Of a DNA stretch of 64,000 nucleotides, positions 52,225 to 61,718 are shown piece after piece. The DNA comes from Fischerella sp. PCC 9605. Its GTDB lineage: Bacteria; Cyanobacteriota; Cyanobacteriia; Cyanobacteriales; Nostocaceae. The notes beneath the pieces were generated by a model. The model did not search any database and was not told where the DNA came from. It saw nothing but the letters and a program-made list of their open reading frames with translations. The position numbers and the translations under genes are program-made. Within the stretch, counting starts at the first letter, position 1, and each line of letters opens with the position of its first letter. Location: assembly GCF_000517105.1 (NCBI RefSeq), contig NZ_KI912150.1, forward strand, positions 126,096 through 190,095. The letters run 5' to 3'.

Positions 52225-55200
52225 TCAAACTGTCACTTTGCTATTATTATCGACGTTTACTGGCACTTTCTGGCTACGCTTTGATGAGCCGCCACCGGAG
52301 ATATCTCGTAATAATCCCATCAGTGCAGGTACTACTGTTGGCGTCAAGATAGTGGAAAATGCCAGACCACCTGTAAGTACAATGCCTAAACCTTGGTAAA
52401 GTTCCGAACCTTGTCCGGGTAGGACTGCCAAGGGCAGCATCCCCAGCACGCTAGTACCGGCTGACATGAAGATAGCACGCAGACGATCGTTCGTGGCATT
52501 ATACAATGATGCATCAAAATCTTCGCCTGCTTCCTGGAGTTGTAAGGCGCGATCAACAAGTAGAATCGCGTTATTGACGACTACACCCGTAAGAATCACG
52601 AATCCTAATGCCGTAATCATATCCAAAGGCACATTCATACCCGGAATGCGATTGGCAATTACCAAACTTAAGAGGGCACCGCTCATTCCCATCGGTAATG
52701 TTGCCATAATTACCAGTGGGTAGAGGAATGATTTGTAGAGTGCAACCAGCAGCAAGTAAGTAATTAACACCGACAGTACAAAGGCTGTAGCTAATTGCGA
52801 GACTGTGGTTGCCAATTGATCTGCCGATCCAGCCAATTCCAAGCGATAGCCCCCAGGCAGGCTAGTACGCAGAGGAGCAAGAATTTCATTTTCGGTACGT
52901 TCTACTAAGGTTCCTAAAGGTGCATCTGGTGCGAGAGATGCAGTGAGGGTGATTGACCGCTCTAAGTTGACATGATTAATAACATCTGCTCCAGTAGTTT
53001 CACGTACTTCTGCCACGTCTTGTAGTTGCACTTGCCTTTCCCGTGCATATAATGGCAGTTGACGCAATTGTTCAGGCGTTTCCACAAAGGTATTTTTTAA
53101 TTCCACTGAAACATCGAGTTCCTCTTTGCCATCGATGTAATCGGAAGCGAGACGACCACCCAGCGCCGCTTCCACCATTGCGCCTATTTCTGCTTCTGAA
53201 AGTCCGACTTCCGCGAGGCGTTCCCGATTGGGAATCACTTGTAGTTCTCCTGCTCCCATAACGAAGTTGGAGCGGAGATTACGTACACCAGGCAAGGCAC
53301 GGATTTTGTTAGAGATTTCCTTCTCTAACTTGCTTAACTCATCCAAATTTGCCCCAACGATATCAACCTCAAACTCCTTACCCGGATCGCGGAAGATGGA
53401 GACGCGGGTAGGTACCATGAACCGATAGCCAGCAAAGTCATTGATCTTGGCGCGCATCTTGTCCACCATGTCGGCAAGTCCTTCGGTGGTAGCAAATTCT
53501 GGTTTGAGAATTGTAGCAACGCCGCGAATTGCCCCTGGACGGTCAACATACATAATCCGGTCAACTTCGGGCTGCGATCGCAAAAAAGCTTGGAGTGGTT
53601 CTGACTGGCGTATTGCTTCGGGGATGCTGGTTCCGGGTAAGGGTTCTGCCCGCCACAGCACGATATTGCGGTTGCCTTCTGGTAGGTAGTCGGCAGGAGG
53701 AAGTAGGAAAATACTGATAACAAGTAAGGCAACAGGTATCGAAAGAACCAATAGCCTGCGCCCGACTCGCTTGCGTCCCAGCGACCAACTCACGGTAGCA
53801 GCGAGGAAATTTTCCAATTTACCTTGAAAGTACCGGAATGTAGCAGAAGACCTCGCCACTGCACGTTCTAACCAGTTGCCACCCCGATACTCTCCACCTT
53901 GTAACATTTGCATCGCTTCCGATTGCTTCAGAAAAAGCCCAGACAGCATCGGTACTAAAGTCAAGGCTGCAAATAGGGAAAACAGCGAGGAGGCAGAAAG
54001 CGCGATCGCCATATCTGCATATAACTGTCCTGCTTCCCCTGTCACCGTAATTAGGGGCACAAATACGACTACGTTCGTCAGTGTCGAACCCAACATTGCC
54101 CCCCACACTTCCTGTGTACCCTCAATTGCAGCATGTAAGGGGCTTTTTCCCTGTTGCAGATGGGTGAAAATATTTTCAATCACGACAATGGCGTTATCAA
54201 CTACCATCCCCACTGCAAACGCCAACCCTGCCAAACTGATGATGTTTAATGTTCTGCCAAACGCCGCCATGACGATAAACACCATGACTAGGGTTGTGGG
54301 AATTGTCAGCGCCACAACTGCCACAGTTCGCATCGAACCCAGGAACAGGATCAAGACAATCGTTGCCAACAGTGCCCCACTGACTAAATTTCCTTGCACA
54401 AAGGATACTGACTGGTTAATGTATTCACTCTCGTCATAGTTGTAAACAAAGCGAATACCCTCATTGCGTTTGTCGAATTCGGCTTGCAATTCAGCAATTG
54501 CCGATCGTACACCCTTCGCTACTTCTGGCACATTCGCCCCAATTTGACGAATCACACCCACAGCAACCGCAGGTGTACCATTAAACATCAGGGCGCTATC
54601 CTGTGGTTTGCGACCCATTGCCACTTCTGCCACATCTCGCAAATATACAGTACCAGCCTCATCCCTTCTGAGAACAAATCCTTCGATTTGCTGAATGTCT
54701 TGCGATCGACTTACTGTCCGGACTCGATATTCCCGTCGTCCCAATACCAAGGGGCCACCCCGGATATCACGGTTATTTTCCTGCAAGACTCGCACGACAT
54801 CGCCGATGGTAAGATTACGGTCAGAAAGTGCTTTCGGGTCAACCCTTACTTCAACTTCTCGTTCTTGTCCACCCACAATCAAAAATTGTCCCACACCTTC
54901 CACCCGCCGCAAACGCGGTACTACAACCTCTTCCGCCAAATCCCGGTAACGATTGGGGTCAGCTTGGAAGCCTTCTCTGGTGGCAAAGGGAATCCACATC
55001 ATCGGCGAACTATTACCACCCACCAGTTCTACATCTGACTCTTGGGCTTCTGGTGGTAGACTTGGTACTTGCTGCAAGCGGTTGATGACATCCAGCAGGC
55101 GGTCTTCTAAATTTGCACCATCGGCAAACTCCAAAGTAATATTGCTACGCCCACTGCGTGAAGTACTGGTGATTTCCTCCACGCCCAGCACTTCTTCCAT

Positions 55201-55410
55201 TTGCTCTTCAATCGGCCGGGTAATCAAATCTTCTACTTCCGTCGGCCCCGCACCAGGGTAAGGAGTCGTGATCGAAATTTCCGGGCGATCGCCTCCTGGT
55301 TGCAATTCCAAAGGCATTCTTAAAAGCGAGAAAACGCCCAATAGAGCCAGCAAGCAGAATAACACAAATGTACCATGCCGCCAGCGAACAGCAGTTTGGA
55401 TGAAATTCAT
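52225..55410 (-). CDS. RND efflux transporter permease (HAE1/AcrB type)
   Basis: This is a 1061-residue inner-membrane pump, full length for RND permeases. It has the N-terminal helix with PLELQPGGDRPEISITTPYP, two periplasmic porter halves, and 12 helices with the proton-relay region AGLAFAVGMVVDNAIVVIEN and the second-half GFVILTGVVVNNAILLVDRA. It works with the adaptor encoded 120 bases upstream on the same strand and an outer-membrane factor not in this window. Substrates could be drugs, lipids or, given RppAB next door, metals; not decided by sequence. Confidence 0.93.
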   Translation of the reverse strand: MNFIQTAVRWRHGTFVLFCLLALLGVFSLLRMPLELQPGGDRPEISITTPYPGAGPTEVEDLITRPIEEQMEEVLGVEEITSTSRSGRSNITLEFADGANLEDRLLDVINRLQQVPSLPPEAQESDVELVGGNSSPMMWIPFATREGFQADPNRYRDLAEEVVVPRLRRVEGVGQFLIVGGQEREVEVRVDPKALSDRNLTIGDVVRVLQENNRDIRGGPLVLGRREYRVRTVSRSQDIQQIEGFVLRRDEAGTVYLRDVAEVAMGRKPQDSALMFNGTPAVAVGVIRQIGANVPEVAKGVRSAIAELQAEFDKRNEGIRFVYNYDESEYINQSVSFVQGNLVSGALLATIVLILFLGSMRTVAVVALTIPTTLVMVFIVMAAFGRTLNIISLAGLAFAVGMVVDNAIVVIENIFTHLQQGKSPLHAAIEGTQEVWGAMLGSTLTNVVVFVPLITVTGEAGQLYADMAIALSASSLFSLFAALTLVPMLSGLFLKQSEAMQMLQGGEYRGGNWLERAVARSSATFRYFQGKLENFLAATVSWSLGRKRVGRRLLVLSIPVALLVISIFLLPPADYLPEGNRNIVLWRAEPLPGTSIPEAIRQSEPLQAFLRSQPEVDRIMYVDRPGAIRGVATILKPEFATTEGLADMVDKMRAKINDFAGYRFMVPTRVSIFRDPGKEFEVDIVGANLDELSKLEKEISNKIRALPGVRNLRSNFVMGAGELQVIPNRERLAEVGLSEAEIGAMVEAALGGRLASDYIDGKEELDVSVELKNTFVETPEQLRQLPLYARERQVQLQDVAEVRETTGADVINHVNLERSITLTASLAPDAPLGTLVERTENEILAPLRTSLPGGYRLELAGSADQLATTVSQLATAFVLSVLITYLLLVALYKSFLYPLVIMATLPMGMSGALLSLVIANRIPGMNVPLDMITALGFVILTGVVVNNAILLVDRALQLQEAGEDFDASLYNATNDRLRAIFMSAGTSVLGMLPLAVLPGQGSELYQGLGIVLTGGLAFSTILTPTVVPALMGLLRDISGGGSSKRSQKVPVNVDNNSKVTV

Positions 55411-55530
55411 AATAATTTATTAGATTTTGGATTTTAGATTTTTCAACGAACCGCACAGACACAGAGTACCCAGAGGAACAGAGAAACAAACAAAACTCTG
55501 CGCCCCTCTGCGTTTTAATCATTGAAATGT

Positions 55531-56898
55531 TTATACATCCGAACGTGACTGACTCTCCAAAACTTTCACTGACGCACCATCAGATAAACCATCACCACCC
55601 CGCAAAACTATCTGTTGACCCGCCCGCAACTCTGGGTGATAAATTGCTACCTTTTCACCCATGTCAGCCACCATTTCCACTTCCAACTGTTTAGCTTTAC
55701 CATCGGCAACAGTAAAGACCAGCCACTGATTTTGTTGGCGCGTCAGGGCATCACGGGAGACAACAAAGCTGGGTTGATTGGATGGCATGATTAGATTACC
55801 GGCGATCGCCATTCCCGGTAACAATCCTTGGGGTGGGTTATTTAGCTGGACTCGCACTCGTTGCCGTCTGGATGCAGCATCCGCAGCTGGAACTACCGCT
55901 GTAATTTTTGTGCGTCCTTTCCATTGTGGCAATGCCCGTGCAGTTAGCTCTATTGGCATTCCTGGAGTGACTTTACCGCTTAGTTCCTCTGGTAGCTCTA
56001 AGAAAATATCCAGTGCATTCCCTGATACTAATGTCACAATTTGATCGGAATTTTCTACAAGATCGCCGCGACTGACATGGCGTGTTTGCACAACTCCAGA
56101 GTCCGAAGAAATAATTCGGGTGCGCTGCTGTGCTAGTTTTGCCTGATTTAAAGATGCTTCTGCTGCTGCGACATTTGCTTTTTGGGCGGCAATTTCTTCT
56201 TGGATTGGGCCTGCTTTCGCCTCTGCTAAGGCTGCTTGGGCTGCTAGCTGTTGTCCTCGGGCTTCATCTACAGCACTTGTTGCCTCTACAAGTATCCTTT
56301 GGGACAATGCACCCTGTTTCACCAAATCTGTGGTGCGTCTGAGGTTATCGAGTGCTTCTTGCTCTCGCGCTTTCGCAGACTTAAGGGCAGCTTGCCGTTG
56401 AGCAATAATTTCGGGACGAGTTCCCACCTCTAGGCGGGCAAGGTTACTACGTTGCTGTGCTAATTCTGCTCGTGTCCGTGATATTGCCAACTGCTGATCG
56501 GAATCATCTAAAATAGCGATCGCCATTCCTCTTTGAACGCGATCGCCTGGTCTAACTAAAATTTCTTTAACTATACCTCCAGTCTGGGCACGAATCGTTG
56601 ATTGCTGACTTGCTTCAACCTGTCCCAGTAGTGATACGCTGGTTGTGGCATTTCCCCTTGCTAAGCTCACGGTTTCCACGGGACGAGGTGGCGGCGCTTT
56701 CGGCTGCTGTTGAGCCACTGCTGGTTTAGGTGTTCCACCAGGAGAAAGCATCCGCCACAAGACAATGCCGTTAACTGTCAAAGATAATGCTAGTAGCAGC
56801 CACAACCAAGGCTTTCTGTTTCTAGGCTTCAACTCAGGCACATCAGGGCTGTCTAAATGCGTATCAGAGTGTGAGACTTTAGCTTCAGAAGTATTCAT
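55531..56898 (-). CDS. RND efflux periplasmic adaptor (HlyD/MFP family)
   Basis: This is a 455-residue membrane-fusion protein. A signal-anchor (WLWLLLALSLTVNGIVLWRM) is followed by a proline-rich linker, the lipoyl half (GQVEASQQSTIRAQTGGIVK, ILVRPGDRVQRGMAIAILDD), a coiled-coil hairpin (about 140-260, RTRAELAQQRSNLARLEVG), the second lipoyl half (QTRHVSRGDLVENSDQIVTL) and beta-barrel and membrane-proximal domains. It links the pump to the outer-membrane channel and precedes the permease gene in the probable operon. The 880-base spacer upstream is repeat-rich. Confidence 0.92.
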   Translation of the reverse strand: MNTSEAKVSHSDTHLDSPDVPELKPRNRKPWLWLLLALSLTVNGIVLWRMLSPGGTPKPAVAQQQPKAPPPRPVETVSLARGNATTSVSLLGQVEASQQSTIRAQTGGIVKEILVRPGDRVQRGMAIAILDDSDQQLAISRTRAELAQQRSNLARLEVGTRPEIIAQRQAALKSAKAREQEALDNLRRTTDLVKQGALSQRILVEATSAVDEARGQQLAAQAALAEAKAGPIQEEIAAQKANVAAAEASLNQAKLAQQRTRIISSDSGVVQTRHVSRGDLVENSDQIVTLVSGNALDIFLELPEELSGKVTPGMPIELTARALPQWKGRTKITAVVPAADAASRRQRVRVQLNNPPQGLLPGMAIAGNLIMPSNQPSFVVSRDALTRQQNQWLVFTVADGKAKQLEVEMVADMGEKVAIYHPELRAGQQIVLRGGDGLSDGASVKVLESQSRSDV

Positions 56899-57777
56899 GG
56901 CTTATTTGTGTGCTTTACTTATTAGCAAGAACTCAACATTAGTTATTAGTTATTAGTTGTTAGTTGTTTGTATTTACCAACCAACAACCAACAACCAACA
57001 AACAACAACCAACAAATAATTTCCTAAGCAAAGGTCACACCTACCGGGAAACCTTTACTGTCAATTGTGAACTACTATGTAGTAATATTTCGTAATTTTG
57101 AGTTTAGTACATAAATATGACACAAAAATGTCAATTGCAGGATAAAACTAGATTTGCTTTGGTTGTAGCGATCGTTTGGTGTGACATACAGCTATTTTCA
57201 TTCAGATAGAACACAACCTCACCCCCATCCCCTCTCCGCGAGTTCGGAGAGGGGTACCGGAGGCGGGGTGAGGTTCGAGTGCGGTCAATTCAATTGAAAT
57301 CTGCTGTATGTCAAGCGTTTAAACTGCTTAGCGAAGTAGCAGGGACTGTAATACTACCCCAGTCAAGGTGTGAGTCTTGGAAATGGATTTTTCTTGGTGT
57401 CTTTGTGTCTTGGTGGTGAAAAAAGAATGATTGAAACACTAAGACACTAAGACACAAAGAGGAAAATAGTCTTCTCTACTAAGATAGTGGTTCGTTTTTT
57501 ACCCACCTTGACAGGGCTAGGACTGTAATACCTAGAGATTGAGTTTTCTGGTGTTGCTGAATAATGGGATGAATGAGGCTGACGCACCAGACGCGGTGAT
57601 TATTGAGTCATGCAAATTCCAAAATCATCCCACAATTATGCAACGCCAGTTTTCTTTGTGTCTTTGCAAAGCACATTGCAAGTATAAGCAAAGCGCGATC
57701 GCACTCCGATACATAACCATCTGTGGTAATCCTTTGGAGAAATGGTATAAAAATTCCAGAGGAACTTGGTGATTTGA
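56899..57777. other. Repeat-rich intergenic region
   Basis: No gene in about 880 bases. It contains ATTAGTTATTAGTTGTTAGT with the facing CAACCAACAACCAAC tract (56940-57015), a MITE-like element at 57182-57313, two copies of GGACTGTAATAC (near 57351 and 57522), and GTCTTGGTG / CACTAAGAC facing repeats (57395-57460). A 77-codon plus-strand frame at 57539 has no family resemblance and was not called. Confidence 0.55.
57182..57313. repeat. MITE-like element with TGACATACAGC ends
   Basis: TGACATACAGC (57182-57192) is inverted as GCTGTATGTCA (57303-57313). The imperfect homology continues into TTTTCATT and AATTGAAAT. The inside is a CCTCACCCC...GGGGTGAGG hairpin like those at 23164 and 32465. Confidence 0.6.
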
Positions 57778-59181
57778 ATGATAGGTCAAATTCTCGATGG
57801 ACGCTACCAAATTCTCGAACAACTGGGACAAGGTGGATTTGGTATTACTTTCCTTGCTATTGACATAAAACGACCAGGGAATCCTCAGTGTGTTGTAAAG
57901 CAGTTTCAACCAATATCTACCGATCCACGCATTTTGGAAGTTGGAGAAAGATTATTTAAAAGGGAAGCAAAAGAACTAGAAAGATTAGGAAATCACGATC
58001 AAATTCCGCGCCTTCTCGCATACTTTCAACAATATCAACAATTTTATTTAGTCCAGGAATATATTCAAGGTCACGACCTCAGCCAAGAATTATTACCAGG
58101 TACACAACTGAGTGAAGCTTGCGTAACTAAACTTTTACATGATATTTTAGAAGTTTTGGTTTTTGTTCATCAACAAAACTTAATTCACCGGGACTTGAAA
58201 CCCTCAAATATTCGACGACGTGAGTCCGATCGGAAAATTGTACTGATTGACTTTGGAGCAGTTAAAGAAATCACCACCCAAGTAGTTAATCCTCAAGGAC
58301 AAACAATAATTCCTACTCAAATAGGTACTCCTGGTTATATGCCTACTGAACAAGCAATGGGTCAACCAACTCTCAGGAGTGATATTTATGCAGTTGGTGT
58401 TATTGCTATCCAAGCTTTAACAGGTATAAATCCCGATCCTCGGCGTGGTGGATTACCGACACACCCCCAAACAAAGGAGATTATTTGGCGCGATCGCGTT
58501 TCGGTTAGTCCCAAGCTAGCAAATATCATCGATAAAATGGTGCGCTATGACCACAATCAGCGTTACCAATCAGCAAAAGAAGTATTACAAGCTATCAAAA
58601 CACTTTCATCCCAACCCAAATCTAGACCTTGGAAAGTTTGGCTTGGTGTGGGATTTGTAGCAATATTTGCACCTTTAATTGTGTGGTCGTTTTACTACTG
58701 GAGAGCTTCTCAAGTTAAATATTTATCTTATCAAAATTCAGAGCATAATGTTCAAATTAAATATCCAGAAAACTGGATTAAACAAGAACTAGGAGATTTT
58801 GGTGAAGTCGCTAGATTTTTTCCTGAGTATCAAAAACAATCTAGCAAATGTCCGCTAGAAATATTAATTCATGTTAGTGATTTATCACAACGACTTCTCT
58901 CACTTAATGAATATAAAAATATCGCTATACAAAAAATTAAGAATAATAACCCTGGTATAGCAATCGCTGAAAACAAAAATTCAGGTATAACGTTAGCCAA
59001 TTTTAACGCCTATAAATTAACTTATACTCGCCAAGAGGGGCAATGTCATCTTCAAGTTATGGAAATTGGAACTGTGAGAAATGGCAAAGCTTACTTTATT
59101 ACCTATACAGCAGATTTAGAGCAATATTCTCAATTGATGCCGATAGTGGAACAGATGATCGAATCGTTTCAAATTAAGTAG
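57778..59181 (+). CDS. Serine/threonine protein kinase with C-terminal PsbP-like domain
   Basis: This is a 467-residue Hanks-type kinase. Glycine loop GQGGFGITFLA, a catalytic lysine in CVVKQF, HRDLKPSNI (catalytic loop), DFGAVKE (DFG) and GTPGYMPTEQ (activation segment) are present, ending near residue 280. One transmembrane helix follows (about 286-304, WLGVGFVAIFAPLIVWSFYY), then a domain resembling PsbP/Mog1 (NVQIKYPENWIKQE) to the end, probably outside the membrane. Such kinases are common in cyanobacteria. Its TAG stop lies in the end of a miniature element. Trypsin-like protease genes follow. Confidence 0.9.
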   Translation: MIGQILDGRYQILEQLGQGGFGITFLAIDIKRPGNPQCVVKQFQPISTDPRILEVGERLFKREAKELERLGNHDQIPRLLAYFQQYQQFYLVQEYIQGHDLSQELLPGTQLSEACVTKLLHDILEVLVFVHQQNLIHRDLKPSNIRRRESDRKIVLIDFGAVKEITTQVVNPQGQTIIPTQIGTPGYMPTEQAMGQPTLRSDIYAVGVIAIQALTGINPDPRRGGLPTHPQTKEIIWRDRVSVSPKLANIIDKMVRYDHNQRYQSAKEVLQAIKTLSSQPKSRPWKVWLGVGFVAIFAPLIVWSFYYWRASQVKYLSYQNSEHNVQIKYPENWIKQELGDFGEVARFFPEYQKQSSKCPLEILIHVSDLSQRLLSLNEYKNIAIQKIKNNNPGIAIAENKNSGITLANFNAYKLTYTRQEGQCHLQVMEIGTVRNGKAYFITYTADLEQYSQLMPIVEQMIESFQIK

Positions 59182-59306
59182 ATCGGCACAATTAAAGTTA
59201 ATTCGGGAAGATCGTCATTTGTCATTTGTCATTTGTCATTGGTAGGGATTTTAGGCGTGTTTACTTTTCGTAACTCGCGTTATGTTTATTTCCACCCATC
59301 TACTTA
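59175..59306 (+). repeat. TA-bounded miniature element (MITE), complete copy B
   Basis: It begins TAAGTAGATCGG and ends CCATCTACTTA, inverted terminal repeats with TA at each edge. Inside are GTCATTT heptamers in tandem. It aligns with the minus strand of copy A (17359-17495). The kinase stop TAG (59179-59181) is within its left end. Confidence 0.75.
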
Positions 59307-59370
59307 ACGCTCAATAACATATGAAGTATTGAGATTAACCTGAATATTCTTTTGCCAATATTTGAGATTA

Positions 59371-60705
59371 TCACTGGTGCATAGAATTATTAGCTTCACC
59401 AGCTTTTTGATAAGCTTCTGTAGCATCACGAATTCTTATATGAGTTTTATAAGCTTCTGTAACAACTTCAGGAGTTCTTGTATAAGGTTGATAGATAGGT
59501 TCACCAGCTCTTTTATAAGGTTCTGTGGTAGCTTCACCAGTTGCGTTTATGCCTTGCATGGCCTTAAAAGTATTGGTGAGTGTGTTTATGTTTACTGCAT
59601 TTGCATCCACTGCTTCTTGTTGTTGCGCCATCGATTGCCTTCTTCGTGGATTATTTGCCGTTTGAGGAGTGATGGCTACTGATGGTTGTGAGTTTGCGGG
59701 TACTGGTACTGTTTTCCGTCTTAGTCGATAATTCGGAGTTTGAGGAGTGATGGCTACTGATGGTTGCGGATTCACACGCGGCGCAACTGTTCTCTGTCGG
59801 CTTGGTTTTGCAGTAGCTGGTGGTTGAGAGGATGCTAGCGATTTCTGTGGTTTTGGAGGTGAGGTAGTGACAGCGGCTTTTGGTTGGGCTATTTTTTGGG
59901 TTCTTAATAGATTCTTTGACGTTTGAGGAGTGATAGTTACTGATGGTTGCGGATTCACACGCGGTGCTACTATTTTCGGTGGACTAGAATTTGCAGGAGT
60001 TGGTTGTTGAGACGGTGCTGGTGTTTTTCGTGGATTTGCAAACGCTATGTTTGCAGGAAGATTTAAATAAGTTTTGATGGGAATACCCAAAAAATCCGTC
60101 GTCTCAGTTCTTGCGTCTCTTCTCGCTTGTCCGTGAATTCCTACTAAGCGTCCCCGTTCGTTTAAAATAGGGCCACCACTCATTCCCGGTTTAGTAGGAA
60201 CGTTAAACACTAAAGCATATTCATCTTTGGGGTTTTGCACGACCCTGGTAACAACTTGCGGTAAAATTATGTACTCACGTGCTGTGCTGACTCCATCTGG
60301 ATCTGCCCAACCAGAAATATAAACTGTTGCACCTGGATTGAGTTGGTCAGAAAATACCTCTGCTTTCCGATAGTTCTGTGTAGTGGTGAATTGCACCTCA
60401 GCTAAATCAACATTACCGATGCGTTTTGTTGTGCTAGAGTTTATCTGATGTTTTTTGCGATCGCTAGTCTGAACAGTATAGTTCCCCGTGTTTTCTTCTA
60501 CGACATGCCAGTTCGTCAAAACAGTATAAGTATTTCCTCGACGCTTAACAATCACTCCAGAACCAGTCTTTGCACCATCAATGCGAACTGTCACCTGCTG
60601 GGCGACATCATTCACATTTACTGGTATTGATGCGATCGCAAACAGTACAAGAGGTACTGTACCAACTAAACCAACAATTGCATAAAACCGGGATGAAAAT
60701 TTCAT
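59371..60705 (-). CDS. Secreted trypsin-like serine protease with Pro-rich repeats
   Basis: This is a 444-residue protein. A signal peptide (about 1-28, FYAIVGLVGTVPLVLFAIAS) precedes a trypsin-like domain (about 35-205) with catalytic H in TVLTNWHVVEE, D in GNVDLAEVQF and S in GMSGGPILNERGRLVG. Residues about 225-370 are low-complexity, with three near-repeats of QPSVAITPQT between proline/lysine linkers. The C-terminal tail (EAYKTHIRIRDATEAYQKAG) repeats acidic motifs. It is a paralogue of the gene at 61719. Substrate unknown; periplasmic or extracellular. Confidence 0.85.
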   Translation of the reverse strand: MKFSSRFYAIVGLVGTVPLVLFAIASIPVNVNDVAQQVTVRIDGAKTGSGVIVKRRGNTYTVLTNWHVVEENTGNYTVQTSDRKKHQINSSTTKRIGNVDLAEVQFTTTQNYRKAEVFSDQLNPGATVYISGWADPDGVSTAREYIILPQVVTRVVQNPKDEYALVFNVPTKPGMSGGPILNERGRLVGIHGQARRDARTETTDFLGIPIKTYLNLPANIAFANPRKTPAPSQQPTPANSSPPKIVAPRVNPQPSVTITPQTSKNLLRTQKIAQPKAAVTTSPPKPQKSLASSQPPATAKPSRQRTVAPRVNPQPSVAITPQTPNYRLRRKTVPVPANSQPSVAITPQTANNPRRRQSMAQQQEAVDANAVNINTLTNTFKAMQGINATGEATTEPYKRAGEPIYQPYTRTPEVVTEAYKTHIRIRDATEAYQKAGEANNSMHQ

Positions 60706-60951
60706 AAGTAGAAATTTTGAGAATCGTCAAAAAGTTACTTCCAGCATTTAGCTGATTCTGCAACCTATCATTGACGTGTCTACAAGAATTGTAAGAATAC
60801 TTCGTATCTGCAAGCAAGCTATTCTTGCAACTTAATTTTACTCCTATATCCATAAATTAAATGCTAAAAACTGCGATCGCATATATTCATCTCAAAAGCA
60901 TCATGCTTCTAAAACAGAAGTGCGATCGCTTATTCTTAACTGTTGAAGATA

Positions 60952-61347
60952 CTACGCGGTTTGACCTTTCTCAGCGGATGTTTCCTCTGTACCGCCTTTT
61001 AAGCGGCTGACCGTACTTCTGCGGACACGTTCGCTTTTGCGGACACCACCTGCCATCTCATATTCGCGGCTATTTTTGCCATACTTAAAAGCAACCCCAA
61101 TCAGCATCTTGTCCATGAGTTCGCCCAAGTTTTTTTCCAACTCTTGAATCTCTGTTCTAGAAGAGTCAATCACCGCTAGAGCAGTATTATAGGCATCAAT
61201 TTTGGTACGTAACTGTTCCATTAGTTGTGTCATGTTTTGGAGATTGCGAGTATCCCCAAAATCCATGTTTGCATCAATTGCTTTTAGTCCAGAGGATCTT
61301 AACTGAGCTTTTTCTAGAATGCGGGATGTCCGTCTTTGACGAGTCAT
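60952..61347 (-). CDS. Hypothetical coiled-coil protein
   Basis: This is a 131-residue soluble, basic protein. The central part (about 40-85, NMTQLMEQLRTKIDAYNTAL, SSRTEIQELEKNLGELMDKM) is a coiled coil. It is followed by GVAFKYGKNSREYEMAGGVR then KSERVRR, a pattern (YGKxSxEYExAGGxRxSER) I have seen in other cyanobacterial proteins without a function. AAGGAG lies near the ATG. It sits between two protease genes on the same strand. Confidence 0.7.
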   Translation of the reverse strand: MTRQRRTSRILEKAQLRSSGLKAIDANMDFGDTRNLQNMTQLMEQLRTKIDAYNTALAVIDSSRTEIQELEKNLGELMDKMLIGVAFKYGKNSREYEMAGGVRKSERVRRSTVSRLKGGTEETSAEKGQTA

Positions 61348-61718
61348 AGATATACTCCTTACAGAGAGTTCTAGAGCTAGCTTGCCCTACTGAAGCTGGA
61401 TTCTGAATCAGCAGAATTGACAGATTATTGTATTTTTTTATAACTATTTTTGTGCTTAACTTAGTAATTTCTCTTAATCCTTGCTGTTGTCTAAACAGAT
61501 CACCCCACCGCTTACACCATTTTTTCTTGGTAAGGGGAGGTGTCTAAGCAGATGCGTCAAATTATCGTGTCGTAACGACAGCTTGTTGTGATCTAAGGAC
61601 AACTTGTCGTGATCTAAGAACAACTTGTTGCGATCTAAGGACAACTTGTTGCGATCTAAGAACAACTTGTTGTGGAGTTGCGATCGCTCATTTTTATTCT
61701 GACTTCACTAAAGCATAA
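61348..61718. other. Intergenic region with 21-bp tandem repeat
   Basis: No accepted gene. It holds the tandem repeat at 61577-61674. A minus-strand frame through it (61474-61665) would encode a simple heptad repeat (LDRNKLS) because the unit is 21 bases; this is more likely a by-product than a gene. Confidence 0.5.
61577..61674. repeat. 21-bp tandem repeat, about 4.7 copies
   Basis: The unit is close to GACAACTTGTTGCGATCTAA plus G, at 61577, 61598, 61619, 61640 and 61661 (last one partial). Copies differ at one to three positions. Each unit includes the near palindrome ACAACTTGTTGT. Confidence 0.85.

Noticed and set aside
53876-55261. Several 80-190-codon plus-strand frames across the RND permease
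   Set aside because: All are antisense or shifted frames of a long conserved gene.
57539-57772. 77-codon plus-strand frame before the protein kinase gene
   Set aside because: Low-complexity and repeat-derived; no ribosome binding site; would end only six bases before the kinase start.
61474-61665. 63-codon minus-strand frame with heptad repeat
   Set aside because: The repeat arises from the 21-bp DNA tandem repeat; no ribosome binding site or homologue is known.
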